A stretch of 64,000 nucleotides of DNA from Planctomycetota bacterium (GCA_024279275.1 JAJRRS010000136.1:1-64000), one strand, 5' to 3'; shown: positions 45,394 through 55,291, numbered from the stretch's first letter. Numbers and translations: made by a program. Notes: a model not told the origin generated them from the letters alone.

Positions 45394-47163
45394 TTACATG
45401 CGTTCGACGGTGTTGATGCCTAGTAGTTCCAGGCCTTGCTTGAGTGTGCGGGCGACGAGGTCGCACAGTGTGAGGCGGCTGTCACGTCGGGCGTCGGTAT
45501 CGGCGGCGAGGACAGGGCACTTCTCGTAGAACTTGTGGAATGATGAAGCAAGTTCGTAGAGGTAGGTGCACAGGCGATGGGGTTCGAGGCTGTCGGCGAC
45601 GGATTGGATGATGCGCGGGAGTTGCAGGAGTTGCAAGGCCAAGGCCCGTTCCGCTTCGTGCTCCAACTTGATCGCGTCGGCACCCCCGCCCCCGTCCCCG
45701 CCCCCGGTAAGGGTCGAAGGATCGACTTCACCTTTTCGGAAGATTGAGCGGATGCGGACGTAGGCGTTTTGCAGGTAAGGGGCGGTGTTGCCTTCGAGTG
45801 CGAGCATGCGGTCCCAGTCGAAGACGTAGTCTTTGATGCGGTAGTTAGAAAGGTCGAAGTATTTGACTGCGCCGATGCCGACCACACGGGCGATCTCTTC
45901 ACGCTCTTGAGCATTCAGATCGGGTGCTTTGTCTGCGATGACCTTGCTGGCCCGATCGACAGCCTCGTTCAAGACGTCTGCGAGGCGGACGGTGTCGCCT
46001 TCTCTTGTCTTGAACGGTTTGCCGTCCAAACCCATGATGGTGCCGAAGCCTACATGTACAAGTTCAGCGCCACTGGTCAACCAACCGACATCTGCTGCGA
46101 TCTTAAAAAACTGCCTGAAGTGATCTTTCTGTCTGGAGTCGACGACATAAACAACACGATCGGCCTGCAGGTCTTTGACGCGGTACTGTACCGCTGCGAG
46201 GTCTGTCGCGGGATAACCGAATCCGCCGTCTGCTTTTTTAACCGCCATCGGCAGCGGTTCGCCCTCTTTGTTGAAGAAGCCTTCGACGTAGACAACTTTC
46301 GCCCCTTCACAATCACGGATCAGGCCCGCGTTTTCAATCGCTTCGATAACGCCCGGCAGCCTGTCGTTGTAGAAACTCTCGGGCTTAAGATCGTCGTCGG
46401 TAAGCTTAACGCCCAGGCAGCTAAACACCTGATTCATGTGGCGTATCGACTCGACAATTAATTGTTCCCATATCTTGCGTGCTTGCGGGTCGCCGGACTG
46501 TAGATCAACGACCCGCTTGCGGGCGCGTTCTGCGAAAGCGGGATCGGTGTCGTCCCTGACCTTGGCTTCTTTATAGAGCACGTTTAGGTCACTGATACTT
46601 GTGTCGGTCGAATTGGCCCAGCCGGTTTCGATCAGGTGTTCAAGAAGCAGGCCGAACTGCGTACCCCAATCACCGATATGGTTGTGCCGGGTGACGTGCT
46701 GGCCTTGGAACTCCAGGATACGTGCGATGGCGTCGCCGATGATGGTGGAGCGCAGGTGGCCGATGTGCATTTCTTTGGCGAGGTTGGGGCTGGCGTAGTC
46801 GACCACGACCTTCATCGGCGGATCGGCCACGGCCACACCGAGCCGGTCGGACTTAAACATGGCCGCGAGTTGCGAGGCCAGGAGGTCGGGGTTGAGTGTG
46901 AGGTTGATAAAGCCTGGGCCAGCGACCTGGGCGTCGGTGAGAACGTCGCCGATCGGGAGTTTTTCCTTGATGGCTTCGGCGATATCGCGGGGCTTTTGAT
47001 TCAGGCGTTTGGCGAGGCCCATAGCGAGGTTGGCCTGGTAATCCCCGAACTTGGGGTTGGTGGCCTGGCGCAGGATAGGGTCGGCGTCGGCGAACTCGTT
47101 GCCGAAGGCTTTGGCGACCGCTTCGCTGAGCAGCCTTTCAAGGGTGGTCTGGATATCAGGCAT
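45394..47163 (-). CDS. argS: arginyl-tRNA synthetase
   Basis: VDYASPNLAKEMHIGHLRSTIIGDAIARILEFQGQHVTRHNHIGDWGTQFG; C-terminal LELLGINTVERM. Confidence 0.97.
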   Translation of the reverse strand: MPDIQTTLERLLSEAVAKAFGNEFADADPILRQATNPKFGDYQANLAMGLAKRLNQKPRDIAEAIKEKLPIGDVLTDAQVAGPGFINLTLNPDLLASQLAAMFKSDRLGVAVADPPMKVVVDYASPNLAKEMHIGHLRSTIIGDAIARILEFQGQHVTRHNHIGDWGTQFGLLLEHLIETGWANSTDTSISDLNVLYKEAKVRDDTDPAFAERARKRVVDLQSGDPQARKIWEQLIVESIRHMNQVFSCLGVKLTDDDLKPESFYNDRLPGVIEAIENAGLIRDCEGAKVVYVEGFFNKEGEPLPMAVKKADGGFGYPATDLAAVQYRVKDLQADRVVYVVDSRQKDHFRQFFKIAADVGWLTSGAELVHVGFGTIMGLDGKPFKTREGDTVRLADVLNEAVDRASKVIADKAPDLNAQEREEIARVVGIGAVKYFDLSNYRIKDYVFDWDRMLALEGNTAPYLQNAYVRIRSIFRKGEVDPSTLTGGGDGGGGADAIKLEHEAERALALQLLQLPRIIQSVADSLEPHRLCTYLYELASSFHKFYEKCPVLAADTDARRDSRLTLCDLVARTLKQGLELLGINTVERM

Positions 47164-47214
47164 GGGGGCGATAGGGTCAGCGACCTTGGGTCTGGAGTCA
47201 AATATGGGGCGGTG

Positions 47215-47249
47215 GATTGATGATTTGGGATTGATGATTGGTGATTTCC
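47215..47249. repeat. GATTNNN heptad repeat
   Basis: GATTGAT GATTTGG GATTGAT GATTGGT GATTTCC (five units). Confidence 0.7.
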
Positions 47250-47403
47250 GGAGGGCATGCCCGGGCGGAACTATCGGCGGCCACCGATCGGGGATGTGTC
47301 ACGGATCATAGTGGTCATTGAAAAACCTATCGGATACCCCACCGAAGCGCCGGGGCGGTGCATCAGTGGGCTTTGTTGGGCAGTGTCAGGGCGAGTGTGG
47401 GAA

Positions 47404-47578
47404 TGATACGGATTCCAGTTAATCCCAGCGCGCTTACGAAGCGCACGGTTCACCTGTGTTTAGCCCGGTCGCTTGCGACCGGTACTGGCCGCAAGTGGCC
47501 AGGCTAAGCGAACAATGTTCCTAGAAACCCGGCCCGATCAGCGGTTGAACGCGAGGGGATTAACCTGAATCCGTATGA
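47404..47578. mobile_element. MITE-like element with 23-bp imperfect terminal inverted repeats
   Basis: TGATACGGATTCCAGTTAATCCC vs rc TCATACGGATTCAGGTTAATCCC (20/23); internal hairpins GCGCTT-ACG-AAGCGC, CCGGTCGC-TT-GCGACCGG, CTGGCC-GCAAGT-GGCCAG. Confidence 0.65.
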
Positions 47579-47656
47579 CACGGTAAAAAAATCCCACGGG
47601 AGGTCGCGGGTGCGGCCTAGCGTGGGCATTTGTGGGTTGAATTTATTGCGAGGTTG

Positions 47657-48469
47657 TTAGAGCGCTTCTTGTTGAAGGTCTGCGCCGCGGTGCTGGAGTT
47701 GTGCTTTGAGTCTTGCGAGGATGGAGCTGTGCATCTGGCTGACGCGGGACTCGGAGAGGTCCAGTGTGACGCCGATCTCTTTCATGGTCATCTCTTCGTA
47801 GTAGTAGAGTATGACGATGAGGCGCTCGGCGCGGCTGAGACCTTTGGTGATGAGTTCTTTGAGGTCGCGTTTCTGAACGACCTTGAAGGGGTTGACCTGC
47901 TTGGCGTCTTTGAGGACGTCGATTTCGCGGACGTCTTTGTTGGAGTCTGTCTCGAACCACTTGCGTGAGAGGGAGACGACGCCGACGGCACCGGCGTCTT
48001 TACGAATCTTGGCGTACTCGTCATCATCGACGCCCATCTTTTCGCAAAGTTCGTCGTCGGTGGGTTTGCGTCCCAGTTGCATCTGCAGCGAGCGGCGTGC
48101 TTTTTCGACGATGCTGGATCGGCTGCGGACGAGCCGTGGGACCCAGTCCATGGAGCGAAGCTCATCGAGGATCGCGCCACGGATGCGTGGTGCGCAGTAG
48201 GTCTCGAACTTAACGCCACGATCCAGGTCGAAGGCATCAATGGCATCCATGAGGCCGAAGATGCCGGCGCTCATGAGGTCATCTACATCGACTTCGTCGG
48301 GGAGCTTGGAGTAGATGCGCTCGGCGTTGTACTTGACCAGATGGAGGTAGTTCTCCATAAGCTGGTTGCGTAGCTGCTCCGAGCCGGTTTTTTTGTATTC
48401 GCTCCAGACCTCGAGGATCGGGTTGGGGCCTGGGGGTGCTGTCTTGACTGCTTGCCTGGTTTTCGCCAT
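47657..48469 (-). CDS. fliA: RNA polymerase sigma factor FliA/WhiG family
   Basis: NYLHLVKYNAERIYSKLPDEVDVDDLMSAGIFGLMDAIDAFDLDRGVKFETYCAPRIRGAILDELRSMDWVPRLVRSR. Confidence 0.96.
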   Translation of the reverse strand: MAKTRQAVKTAPPGPNPILEVWSEYKKTGSEQLRNQLMENYLHLVKYNAERIYSKLPDEVDVDDLMSAGIFGLMDAIDAFDLDRGVKFETYCAPRIRGAILDELRSMDWVPRLVRSRSSIVEKARRSLQMQLGRKPTDDELCEKMGVDDDEYAKIRKDAGAVGVVSLSRKWFETDSNKDVREIDVLKDAKQVNPFKVVQKRDLKELITKGLSRAERLIVILYYYEEMTMKEIGVTLDLSESRVSQMHSSILARLKAQLQHRGADLQQEAL

Positions 48470-48550
48470 GGCCTACTCCTTGACCGGCTGAACGCCTGGT
48501 GCGAATCCGTTCGCGGCGTTGAGGATGAATCGAAACGGGTGAGGTAATAA

Positions 48551-48594
48551 AAAACCGTCGTCGCCCCGGGTTACGGGGTTCGTGATGACGACCG
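48551..48594 (-). terminator. Rho-independent terminator
   Basis: Minus strand GTCGTCATCACGAACCCCG-TAAC-CCGGGGCGACGACGGTTTTTTATT. Confidence 0.75.
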
Positions 48595-48609
48595 CGCCTC
48601 TGCGCGGGG

Positions 48610-48879
48610 TTAAGAATCAGGTACGGTGTCGTCGGGTATCGGATGCTGTTGTTTGTAACGGTTGATGTGATCCATGATCGCCCACTGCGCGACGGCGCCG
48701 ACCAGTCGGCCGATGAACCAGCAGATAATCATGACGCAGATGGATCTAAAGAGGATGGTGGTTGTGCTGTTCCCGGCAGCGATACCGACGACGATAGCGG
48801 CGACGAAGCTCAGTAGCGCGAAACAGGTTGCGATGACACGTGCTGGGATAGTTGAGCACTCCTTGCTCGTTGGGGTCAT
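48610..48879 (-). CDS. hypothetical membrane protein
   Basis: 89 aa, two TM segments, between flhG-like and fliA-like genes. Confidence 0.65.
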   Translation of the reverse strand: MTPTSKECSTIPARVIATCFALLSFVAAIVVGIAAGNSTTTILFRSICVMIICWFIGRLVGAVAQWAIMDHINRYKQQHPIPDDTVPDS

Positions 48880-48983
48880 TCCGTTGAGTGAATAATATAA
48901 CGTATCGCGCGCGCCTGTGAAGGGGTAAAAGGGTGAGACGTGAAAAAAATAAAAAACAGTTGATCGGCAAGAACTGCGCGGTG

Positions 48984-49877
48984 CTACCCGACGAGCCAGG
49001 CGGCCATGCGTCTGAGTAGTCCGTGGTCGCGCGGAGTCGAGGCGTGTCGGTCAATACGGTGGGCCAGCCGATGTATGCAGACGCTCGCCGGGCTGGTGGG
49101 GTGTTCGAGGACGAAGGGCTGTCGGCGGCGCACGGCGTATGGGACGCGCGGGTCGGAAAGGATGTGCCCGGCGTAGCGTGGTGAGACGTTCAGGAAACGG
49201 CGACAGACCCCAGTGATGCGGTCGTATACGGCGCGGGCTTCACGCTCGTCGCGAACCATGTTCACTAAGAGTCGGATATCCAGCTCATTGTCGTGGCGAG
49301 AGACGGTTTTGATGACGGCGTAGGCGTCGGTGATGGCGGTGGGTTCGGGTGTGGTGACCACAAGGATTTGATCGGCGGCGACGAGGAACCCCAAGACATT
49401 GGGGCCGACGCCTGCACCGGTGTCGATGAGGATAAGGTCGGCCTGCTCTTCGAGAGAGCGCATTTGGTCCATGAGGCGGGCACGCTCGAACTCACTGAGG
49501 GCGGCCATCTGGGACAGGCCGGAGGCGCCTGCGATCATGCGGAAACCACCTGGCGCATCGACCAGGGCGTCCTCGAGTGAACATCGTCCAGCGACGACGT
49601 GGGAGAGGTTTTTCTGGGGGTTGATATTGCAGATAACGTCTGCATTGGCGGTGCCCAGGTCGGCATCCAGGAGGATGACATCCCGGCCCATCTGGGAGAG
49701 TTGGACGGCGAGATTGACGGAGATGGAGGTCTTCCCGACGCCGCCTTTGCCGCTGGTCACGGCGAGGGTGGTCGCGCGCGGCGAGGTTGGGGCCGACCTG
49801 TCGGCGTGTGTAGGGGCCTGTTGGGCACGGTCTTCGGCGACCAGTTCCCGCAATGCTTCGGCTTGATCAGCTATCAC
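48984..49877 (-). CDS. flhG: MinD/ParA-like ATPase FlhG/FleN
   Basis: TLAVTSGKGGVGKTSISVNLAVQLSQMGRDVILLDADLGTANADV; next to flhF. Confidence 0.93.
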   Translation of the reverse strand: MIADQAEALRELVAEDRAQQAPTHADRSAPTSPRATTLAVTSGKGGVGKTSISVNLAVQLSQMGRDVILLDADLGTANADVICNINPQKNLSHVVAGRCSLEDALVDAPGGFRMIAGASGLSQMAALSEFERARLMDQMRSLEEQADLILIDTGAGVGPNVLGFLVAADQILVVTTPEPTAITDAYAVIKTVSRHDNELDIRLLVNMVRDEREARAVYDRITGVCRRFLNVSPRYAGHILSDPRVPYAVRRRQPFVLEHPTSPASVCIHRLAHRIDRHASTPRDHGLLRRMAAWLVG

Positions 49878-51180
49878 GTCTCTCTCCCACCTCTAATCCG
49901 AGCACGAGTCCGGCCAGGCGGTTTGGGCAGCCTGGTTCGATCTGGTGCGGCACTTCCTGTCCCGTAGTCACATAGCTAAGACGCATGTCGGCCTTGCCAA
50001 GGACGTTCAACAACACCCCAAAGGTAACGGCTTCGTCGAGTTTGGTAAAGATGATCCTGTCGGTACGCACTTGGCTGAACCGCTGAACGGCTTCCATGAG
50101 GACTTTCTGGGAGCAGGTCGAGGAGAGAACCAAGTGGACTTCGTGGGGCTTGGCGGCGTCCAAGAAGGTGGAAAGCTGGGTAAGACGTTGGTCGTCGCGC
50201 TGGCTTCGGCCGGCGGTATCGATGAGGACGACGTCGCAGGCTTTGCAGTTGTCCAAGGCTTTTTGGATCTCGTCGGGGTGGGAGACGACGTGCAGGGGGA
50301 CGCCGATGATGCCGGCGTAGGTGCGAAGTTGATCGACGGCGGCGATGCGGTAGGTGTCGAGTGTGATGAGCGCGACTTTTTTCTTGTGCTTGAGCTTGAA
50401 GGTGGCGGCGAGCTTGGCGATGGTGGTGGTTTTGCCGACGCCGGTGGGGCCGATCAGCGCGATGGTGCGGGGTCGACCGTCTTTGGTGGGTTTGTGTTCG
50501 GAAGCGTCGGCGTCGATGGGCATGTAGCTGGCGAGTTCTTTGCGGACGGCCTTGAAGCAGGCGTCTTCGTCGTGAAGGTCTTCTTCGCTAAGCTGACGGC
50601 GGACCTTATTCACCACTTCGTCGGCCAACTCGCAGGCGACCTCCTGCTGGATCAGCGTGGCGTACTGCTGGCTGAGGGCTTTGGGGAGAGATGAAGGCGC
50701 GGCGTCGGATTTTTGTTGGTGCATCATCTGCGAGACGAGGTGCTTGACGGCACTCATCTCTTCGGCGAGTTGTCTTGCGTCGGGGGCGATCGGTGTGGTG
50801 ACGTAGGCCGGGACCGGCATGATGGCTGTGGCGGCGGCCTGGGTTTGCTGAGTTTTTTCGATCTCGGCTTTGGCGGCGGCGTAGGTTTTGCGGATCAGGT
50901 CGCCGGCGGCGATGTGTTCTTTGGGGTCGGCGTGGGTGATGGTGGGCCGACGTTTGGGCAGTGCGGCGGCTCTTACCGAGGGATTGGCAAGGCGGCGTGC
51001 GCGTCCGACGTCGGCACCTCGACCTGCGGTGACTTCGACAACGGTTTTTGCGCCGATGCCGAGCAATCCCCCTTTTTTATAGCTTCGTGTATGCAACACA
51101 ACCGCGTCAGTACCCAGCTCGCGCTTGACCAATGCCAGCGCCTGGGCCATGGATGGTGCGGTGAAAGTCTTCAGATTCAA
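49867..51180 (-). CDS. flhF: flagellar biosynthesis protein FlhF (SRP-like GTPase)
   Basis: IALIGPTGVGKTTTIAKLAATFKLKHKKKVALITLDTYRIAAVDQLRTYA; VLIDTAGRSQRD. Confidence 0.96.
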   Translation of the reverse strand: MNLKTFTAPSMAQALALVKRELGTDAVVLHTRSYKKGGLLGIGAKTVVEVTAGRGADVGRARRLANPSVRAAALPKRRPTITHADPKEHIAAGDLIRKTYAAAKAEIEKTQQTQAAATAIMPVPAYVTTPIAPDARQLAEEMSAVKHLVSQMMHQQKSDAAPSSLPKALSQQYATLIQQEVACELADEVVNKVRRQLSEEDLHDEDACFKAVRKELASYMPIDADASEHKPTKDGRPRTIALIGPTGVGKTTTIAKLAATFKLKHKKKVALITLDTYRIAAVDQLRTYAGIIGVPLHVVSHPDEIQKALDNCKACDVVLIDTAGRSQRDDQRLTQLSTFLDAAKPHEVHLVLSSTCSQKVLMEAVQRFSQVRTDRIIFTKLDEAVTFGVLLNVLGKADMRLSYVTTGQEVPHQIEPGCPNRLAGLVLGLEVGERRDS

Positions 51181-53381
51181 TTCGCGGCCCCTTGTAGCGT
51201 TTGCTCAATCTTATCACTGGTTTCATTGACCTGCACAAGCCCGACGGCCTCGACTTCGACGCCCTTACTGACTTCGTTGTATCCAAGCACAGCGGCGTTG
51301 GGGAGATGTGGTTCGATCAGTTGCCGGACCTGGCCGCGGACCTGCGGGGACGCGAGGACGACGGGGTGGTGGCCGGCCTGGGTGAGGCGTTGAAGTTCCT
51401 GCAGCAGTGCCGTGGTGATGCGGTTGGCTACCGCTGGGGGCATGGTCATGCTGGTGCCTTCGTTGGAGCGCTCGATGTATCCACTAATCTGATCTTCCAA
51501 CGCCGGGTCGAGGCTGACGCAGTAGAGTTTGTTCACGTTCTGCCCGCTTGGCATCACGCCGTCACCCACGGGTTCTGACACAGTGTACTGGTTACAGATT
51601 GTTCGGCACAGGGCGTTGCGTACATATTCCGTCAACACGTCCATGTCACGCGTGCGTGTGGCCCAGTCGCCGAGTGTTTCGACGATGACTTCGAGATCGC
51701 GGATGGAGACGCGCTCGGTCAGGAGGTTCTGCAAGACGCGTTGAAGTTCGCCGGGCTTGACCAGTGGTGGCTTGTCGCCGATGGGTTGCAGGACCTCTTC
51801 GCAGAGTTTGGGCGCGCGTTCCTTGAGCTGGATGATGAGGTTGTTGGTTTCTTCGCGGGTGAGTAGTTCGCGGGCGTGGTTGCGGACGACTTCGGTGATG
51901 TGGGTCGCCAGGACGTCGGTTGCGCCGACAACGGTGTAGTTCAGTGCTTCGGCGCGTTCTTTCTGTCCTGGGTTGATCCAGACGGCTTCGAGTCCGAATG
52001 CCGGTTCGGTGGTTTTCACGCCTTGTATAGGTTCTGAGGCGAGGCCGCTGTCCATAGCGAGGAACTGGCCGGGGTGGAGTTGGCCCTCGGCCATCGAGTT
52101 GCCACGGATCTTGATGCGGTAATCGTTTGGCTGGAGCTGCATATTGTCGCGGATACGCACCGGCGGCATGACAAGGCCCATCTCCGCAGCGAGTTGGCGA
52201 CGGATCATGGTGATGCGGTTGAGAAGATCGCCGCCCTGGGTCTGATCGACGAGCCTGACCAGGCCGTACCCGACTTCCAGCTCAAGGGTATCAACCTTCA
52301 TGACCTCTTCGACCGGGCTTTCCTCGGGGCGGGCTGCTTTGGTCTGTTCGGCCTGGGTCTGAGCCTTATCCTGGGTCTCCGATCGCTGCCTGACTAATAG
52401 GAACAGCCCCATGCCGCCACCCAGCAGGAGCATCGGCATGGTGGGCAGTGGTGTGAGTACACCCATCAGCACGAGGAACGCTGCGGTGATCCCGACGGCT
52501 GCGGCGCGGCTGGTGAGTTGGCTGGTGAGTTCGGTGCCTAGGTCCTGGCGGCTGCTGGAGCGTGTAACGATCAGGCCGGCGGCGATGGAGATGACGAACG
52601 CGGGGAGTTGAGATACTAGGCCGTCGCCGACGGTCAGGCGGGTGAAGACATCGATGGATTCCCCGACGGTCCAGCCGTTCATGAATACGCCGATGGCGAA
52701 GCCGCCGAGGATGTTGACAGCGGTGATGATGATGCCCGCGATGGCGTCGCCGCGGACGAACTTGGCGGCACCGTCCATGGCCCCGTAGAAGTCTGCTTCC
52801 TGTGCGATCTCCTCACGACGATGCTTGGCCTGCTGTTCGTCGATCAGGCCGGCGTTGAGGTCGGCGTCGATCGCCATCTGTTTGCCGGGCATGCCGTCCA
52901 ACGTAAAACGCGCGGCGACCTCGGAGATGCGTGTGGCACCTTTGGTGATGACAACGAATTGGATGATGATCAGGATGCTGAACATCACGACCCCGACCAC
53001 GACGGACGAGCCGGTGACGAACTCGGAAAAGGCTTGGATCACCTTCCCCGCCGAGGCGGTGGCCTGCGTGGGTGAACTGGCGTCGGCAGAGAGGATCATC
53101 TTGGTCGTGGCGATGTTCAGGACCAGCCGAAACAGGGTTGTACCCAGCAGCAGCGACGGGAAGACAGAGAAGTCCAGCGGGCTTTCAACGAAGATCGTCG
53201 TCAGGAGGATGATCGTCGCCAGCGCGATGTTGGCGGCGATCATCAGGTCCATGAGCATCGGCGGCATGGGCACGACGATCATCGAAAGCATCCCGATGAA
53301 GGCGATAGGGACGAGCAGATGCCGGTACTGGCGGAACAGGTTGACCAGGGACTGCGAGTTATGTGGGAGACTATTAGCCAT
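51177..53381 (-). CDS. flhA: flagellar biosynthesis protein FlhA
   Basis: FVITKGATRISEVAARFTLDGMPGKQMAIDADLNAGLIDEQQAKHRREEIAQEADFYGAMDGAAKFVRGDAIA. Confidence 0.97.
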   Translation of the reverse strand: MANSLPHNSQSLVNLFRQYRHLLVPIAFIGMLSMIVVPMPPMLMDLMIAANIALATIILLTTIFVESPLDFSVFPSLLLGTTLFRLVLNIATTKMILSADASSPTQATASAGKVIQAFSEFVTGSSVVVGVVMFSILIIIQFVVITKGATRISEVAARFTLDGMPGKQMAIDADLNAGLIDEQQAKHRREEIAQEADFYGAMDGAAKFVRGDAIAGIIITAVNILGGFAIGVFMNGWTVGESIDVFTRLTVGDGLVSQLPAFVISIAAGLIVTRSSSRQDLGTELTSQLTSRAAAVGITAAFLVLMGVLTPLPTMPMLLLGGGMGLFLLVRQRSETQDKAQTQAEQTKAARPEESPVEEVMKVDTLELEVGYGLVRLVDQTQGGDLLNRITMIRRQLAAEMGLVMPPVRIRDNMQLQPNDYRIKIRGNSMAEGQLHPGQFLAMDSGLASEPIQGVKTTEPAFGLEAVWINPGQKERAEALNYTVVGATDVLATHITEVVRNHARELLTREETNNLIIQLKERAPKLCEEVLQPIGDKPPLVKPGELQRVLQNLLTERVSIRDLEVIVETLGDWATRTRDMDVLTEYVRNALCRTICNQYTVSEPVGDGVMPSGQNVNKLYCVSLDPALEDQISGYIERSNEGTSMTMPPAVANRITTALLQELQRLTQAGHHPVVLASPQVRGQVRQLIEPHLPNAAVLGYNEVSKGVEVEAVGLVQVNETSDKIEQTLQGAAN

Positions 53382-53395
53382 TAGCTGTTAGTAGC
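53372..53395. repeat. GCTAAYR-type heptad repeat overlapping the flhA start
   Basis: rc CGCTACTAACAGCTAATGGCTAATAG. Confidence 0.6.
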
Positions 53396-53404
53396 GGTCA
53401 CTTT

Positions 53405-54475
53405 CTAAGCTGTTTTCTTTCCACTAAGACGGTAAACATATGCCAGTATTTCCGCGATGGCGGCGTAGTGTTCGGGGGGGACTTCTTCACCGATCTCGAC
53501 GGTTTTGTAGAGGGCTTGCGCGAGGGGTTTACGTTCGACCAGGGGGATGCCGTGGGCGATGGCGATCTGTCGGATGCGCAGGGCCATGAAGTCGGCACCC
53601 TTGGCGATGACCTTGGGAGCGTGCATCGAGCCGGACTCGTATTTCAGTGCGATCGAGAAGTGGGTGGGGTTGGTAACGATGACGTCGGCCTGGGGGACGG
53701 CCTGTGCGACGCGCTGCATCGCCAGTTGCCTTGCGACGCGGGTACGGCGTTGCTTGATCTGCGGGTCGCCTTCCATGCGTTTCATTTCTTCCTTGACGTC
53801 CTGCTTGCTCATTTTCAGGTCCTGCGCGTGCTGCCAGCGTTGGAAGGCGTAGTCGATCAGGGCCATAATCAGCAGGAGGATCGCCAGCTTCAGCGCGAGG
53901 TAATAGACCAGTGAGCCAGCGGCACCGAAAGCCTGGAGCGCGCCCATCTCAGCGATGTGGATGATCTTGGGCATGTCCCGGATGATAAACCAGACCGAGA
54001 CAGCAGCGATCAAAATAACTTTTTGCACACTCATCACCAGTCGCATGACGGCGCGCATGTTGAACAGGTTGGCGATGCCTTTGAGCGGTGAGAGCTTGCC
54101 GAAGTTCGGCTCCAGGGGTTTGGTAGTCAGGAGGAAGCCTACCTGTCCAAGCGAAGCGAGCAGGCCGACGGCGGCGACCGCCAGGATGACCGGGCCTAGC
54201 GAGGTGGCAAACATGTAGGCGCTGTAGTAGACGGTTTCGCCCAGGCCGTCGATCCGGGTCGGGTTGGCGGCGTGTTCGGTCATCAGCAGGACGCGTGTCG
54301 CTGCGCCGAGGCCCTCGAACATGTGTGTGCCGAGCATCTGCAGCGCGACGATACCACCCAGGAGCATCAGCGCGGCGGTCAGGTCGGTGCTGCGGGCGAC
54401 GTTGCCGTCGTCCCGTGCTTCCTGCAGACGCCTGGGTGTCGGCGCTTCGGTTTTTTCGAAATTATTCTCTGCCAT
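53405..54475 (-). CDS. flhB: flagellar biosynthesis protein FlhB
   Basis: EAPTPRRLQEARDDGNVARSTDLTAA; ADVIVTNPTHFSIALKYE autocleavage NPTH. Confidence 0.97.
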   Translation of the reverse strand: MAENNFEKTEAPTPRRLQEARDDGNVARSTDLTAALMLLGGIVALQMLGTHMFEGLGAATRVLLMTEHAANPTRIDGLGETVYYSAYMFATSLGPVILAVAAVGLLASLGQVGFLLTTKPLEPNFGKLSPLKGIANLFNMRAVMRLVMSVQKVILIAAVSVWFIIRDMPKIIHIAEMGALQAFGAAGSLVYYLALKLAILLLIMALIDYAFQRWQHAQDLKMSKQDVKEEMKRMEGDPQIKQRRTRVARQLAMQRVAQAVPQADVIVTNPTHFSIALKYESGSMHAPKVIAKGADFMALRIRQIAIAHGIPLVERKPLAQALYKTVEIGEEVPPEHYAAIAEILAYVYRLSGKKTA

Positions 54476-54484
54476 AGGAAACCA

Positions 54485-55291
54485 CTACACACCAAAGAAG
54501 CCAGCGACCAACTCCAGTAATTTGTACATCTCGTCTATATAGACCCAAGCGGCGATGGAGATGAATGCAATGAGGAAAGTCACGCCGTTGAGTATGCGGA
54601 TGGTGAAGCCGACGCTCATGATGTTCAACTGGGGGACGGTGCGGGCGATAAAGCCCAGCGCGACGGTCTGCAGGAAGATCAGGCAGAGCAATGGCGCGGC
54701 GATGCGGAAGGCCATCTGGAAGATCAGAGTGAGCATGCCCTGGACCATGGTGAAAAGCCCGGCAAAGTTGTTGAACCCGCCGATGGGGACGGTATTGAAA
54801 CTGCCGACGAGGATATCGAACATGATGCGGTGTCCACCGAGGATCGCGAAAATGGCGAGGCCCATCATGAACAGCGAGTTGGCGATGACGCCCGACTGTT
54901 CGCCGGACTCGGGGTTGACGATATTGGCGAACCCAATGCCGATCTGTTTATCGATGATGTCTCCGCCAAACTGCATACCGATCAGCGGTAGGCTGGCGCA
55001 GTAGCCGATGATCAGGCCGACCAGAAGTTCCATGGCGATGTGCGGAAGGAGCGTCCAGAACGACAGGCCGTGATCGATCACGACACCGAGCATCGCGGCG
55101 GACGGTTGGCTTGGTGAAAGGAGTATGGGGTAGACACAGAAGGTCATCGAGAAGACGAGCATGACCTTGACGATGCGTGGGATGGTTGCGCTGCCGAGGA
55201 TCGGTGCGAGTATGAAGATGCCGGACAGCCTGAACATGACCATGAGCCATGCGGGCATGTGATCCAGTAATGGTCCAAGGTCTCCGGGCAA
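54485..55291 (-). CDS. fliR: flagellar biosynthesis protein FliR
   Basis: 268 aa multi-TM; order flhB-fliR-fliQ-fliP; MFRLSGIFILAPILGSATIPRIVKV. Confidence 0.94.
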   Translation of the reverse strand: MPGDLGPLLDHMPAWLMVMFRLSGIFILAPILGSATIPRIVKVMLVFSMTFCVYPILLSPSQPSAAMLGVVIDHGLSFWTLLPHIAMELLVGLIIGYCASLPLIGMQFGGDIIDKQIGIGFANIVNPESGEQSGVIANSLFMMGLAIFAILGGHRIMFDILVGSFNTVPIGGFNNFAGLFTMVQGMLTLIFQMAFRIAAPLLCLIFLQTVALGFIARTVPQLNIMSVGFTIRILNGVTFLIAFISIAAWVYIDEMYKLLELVAGFFGV

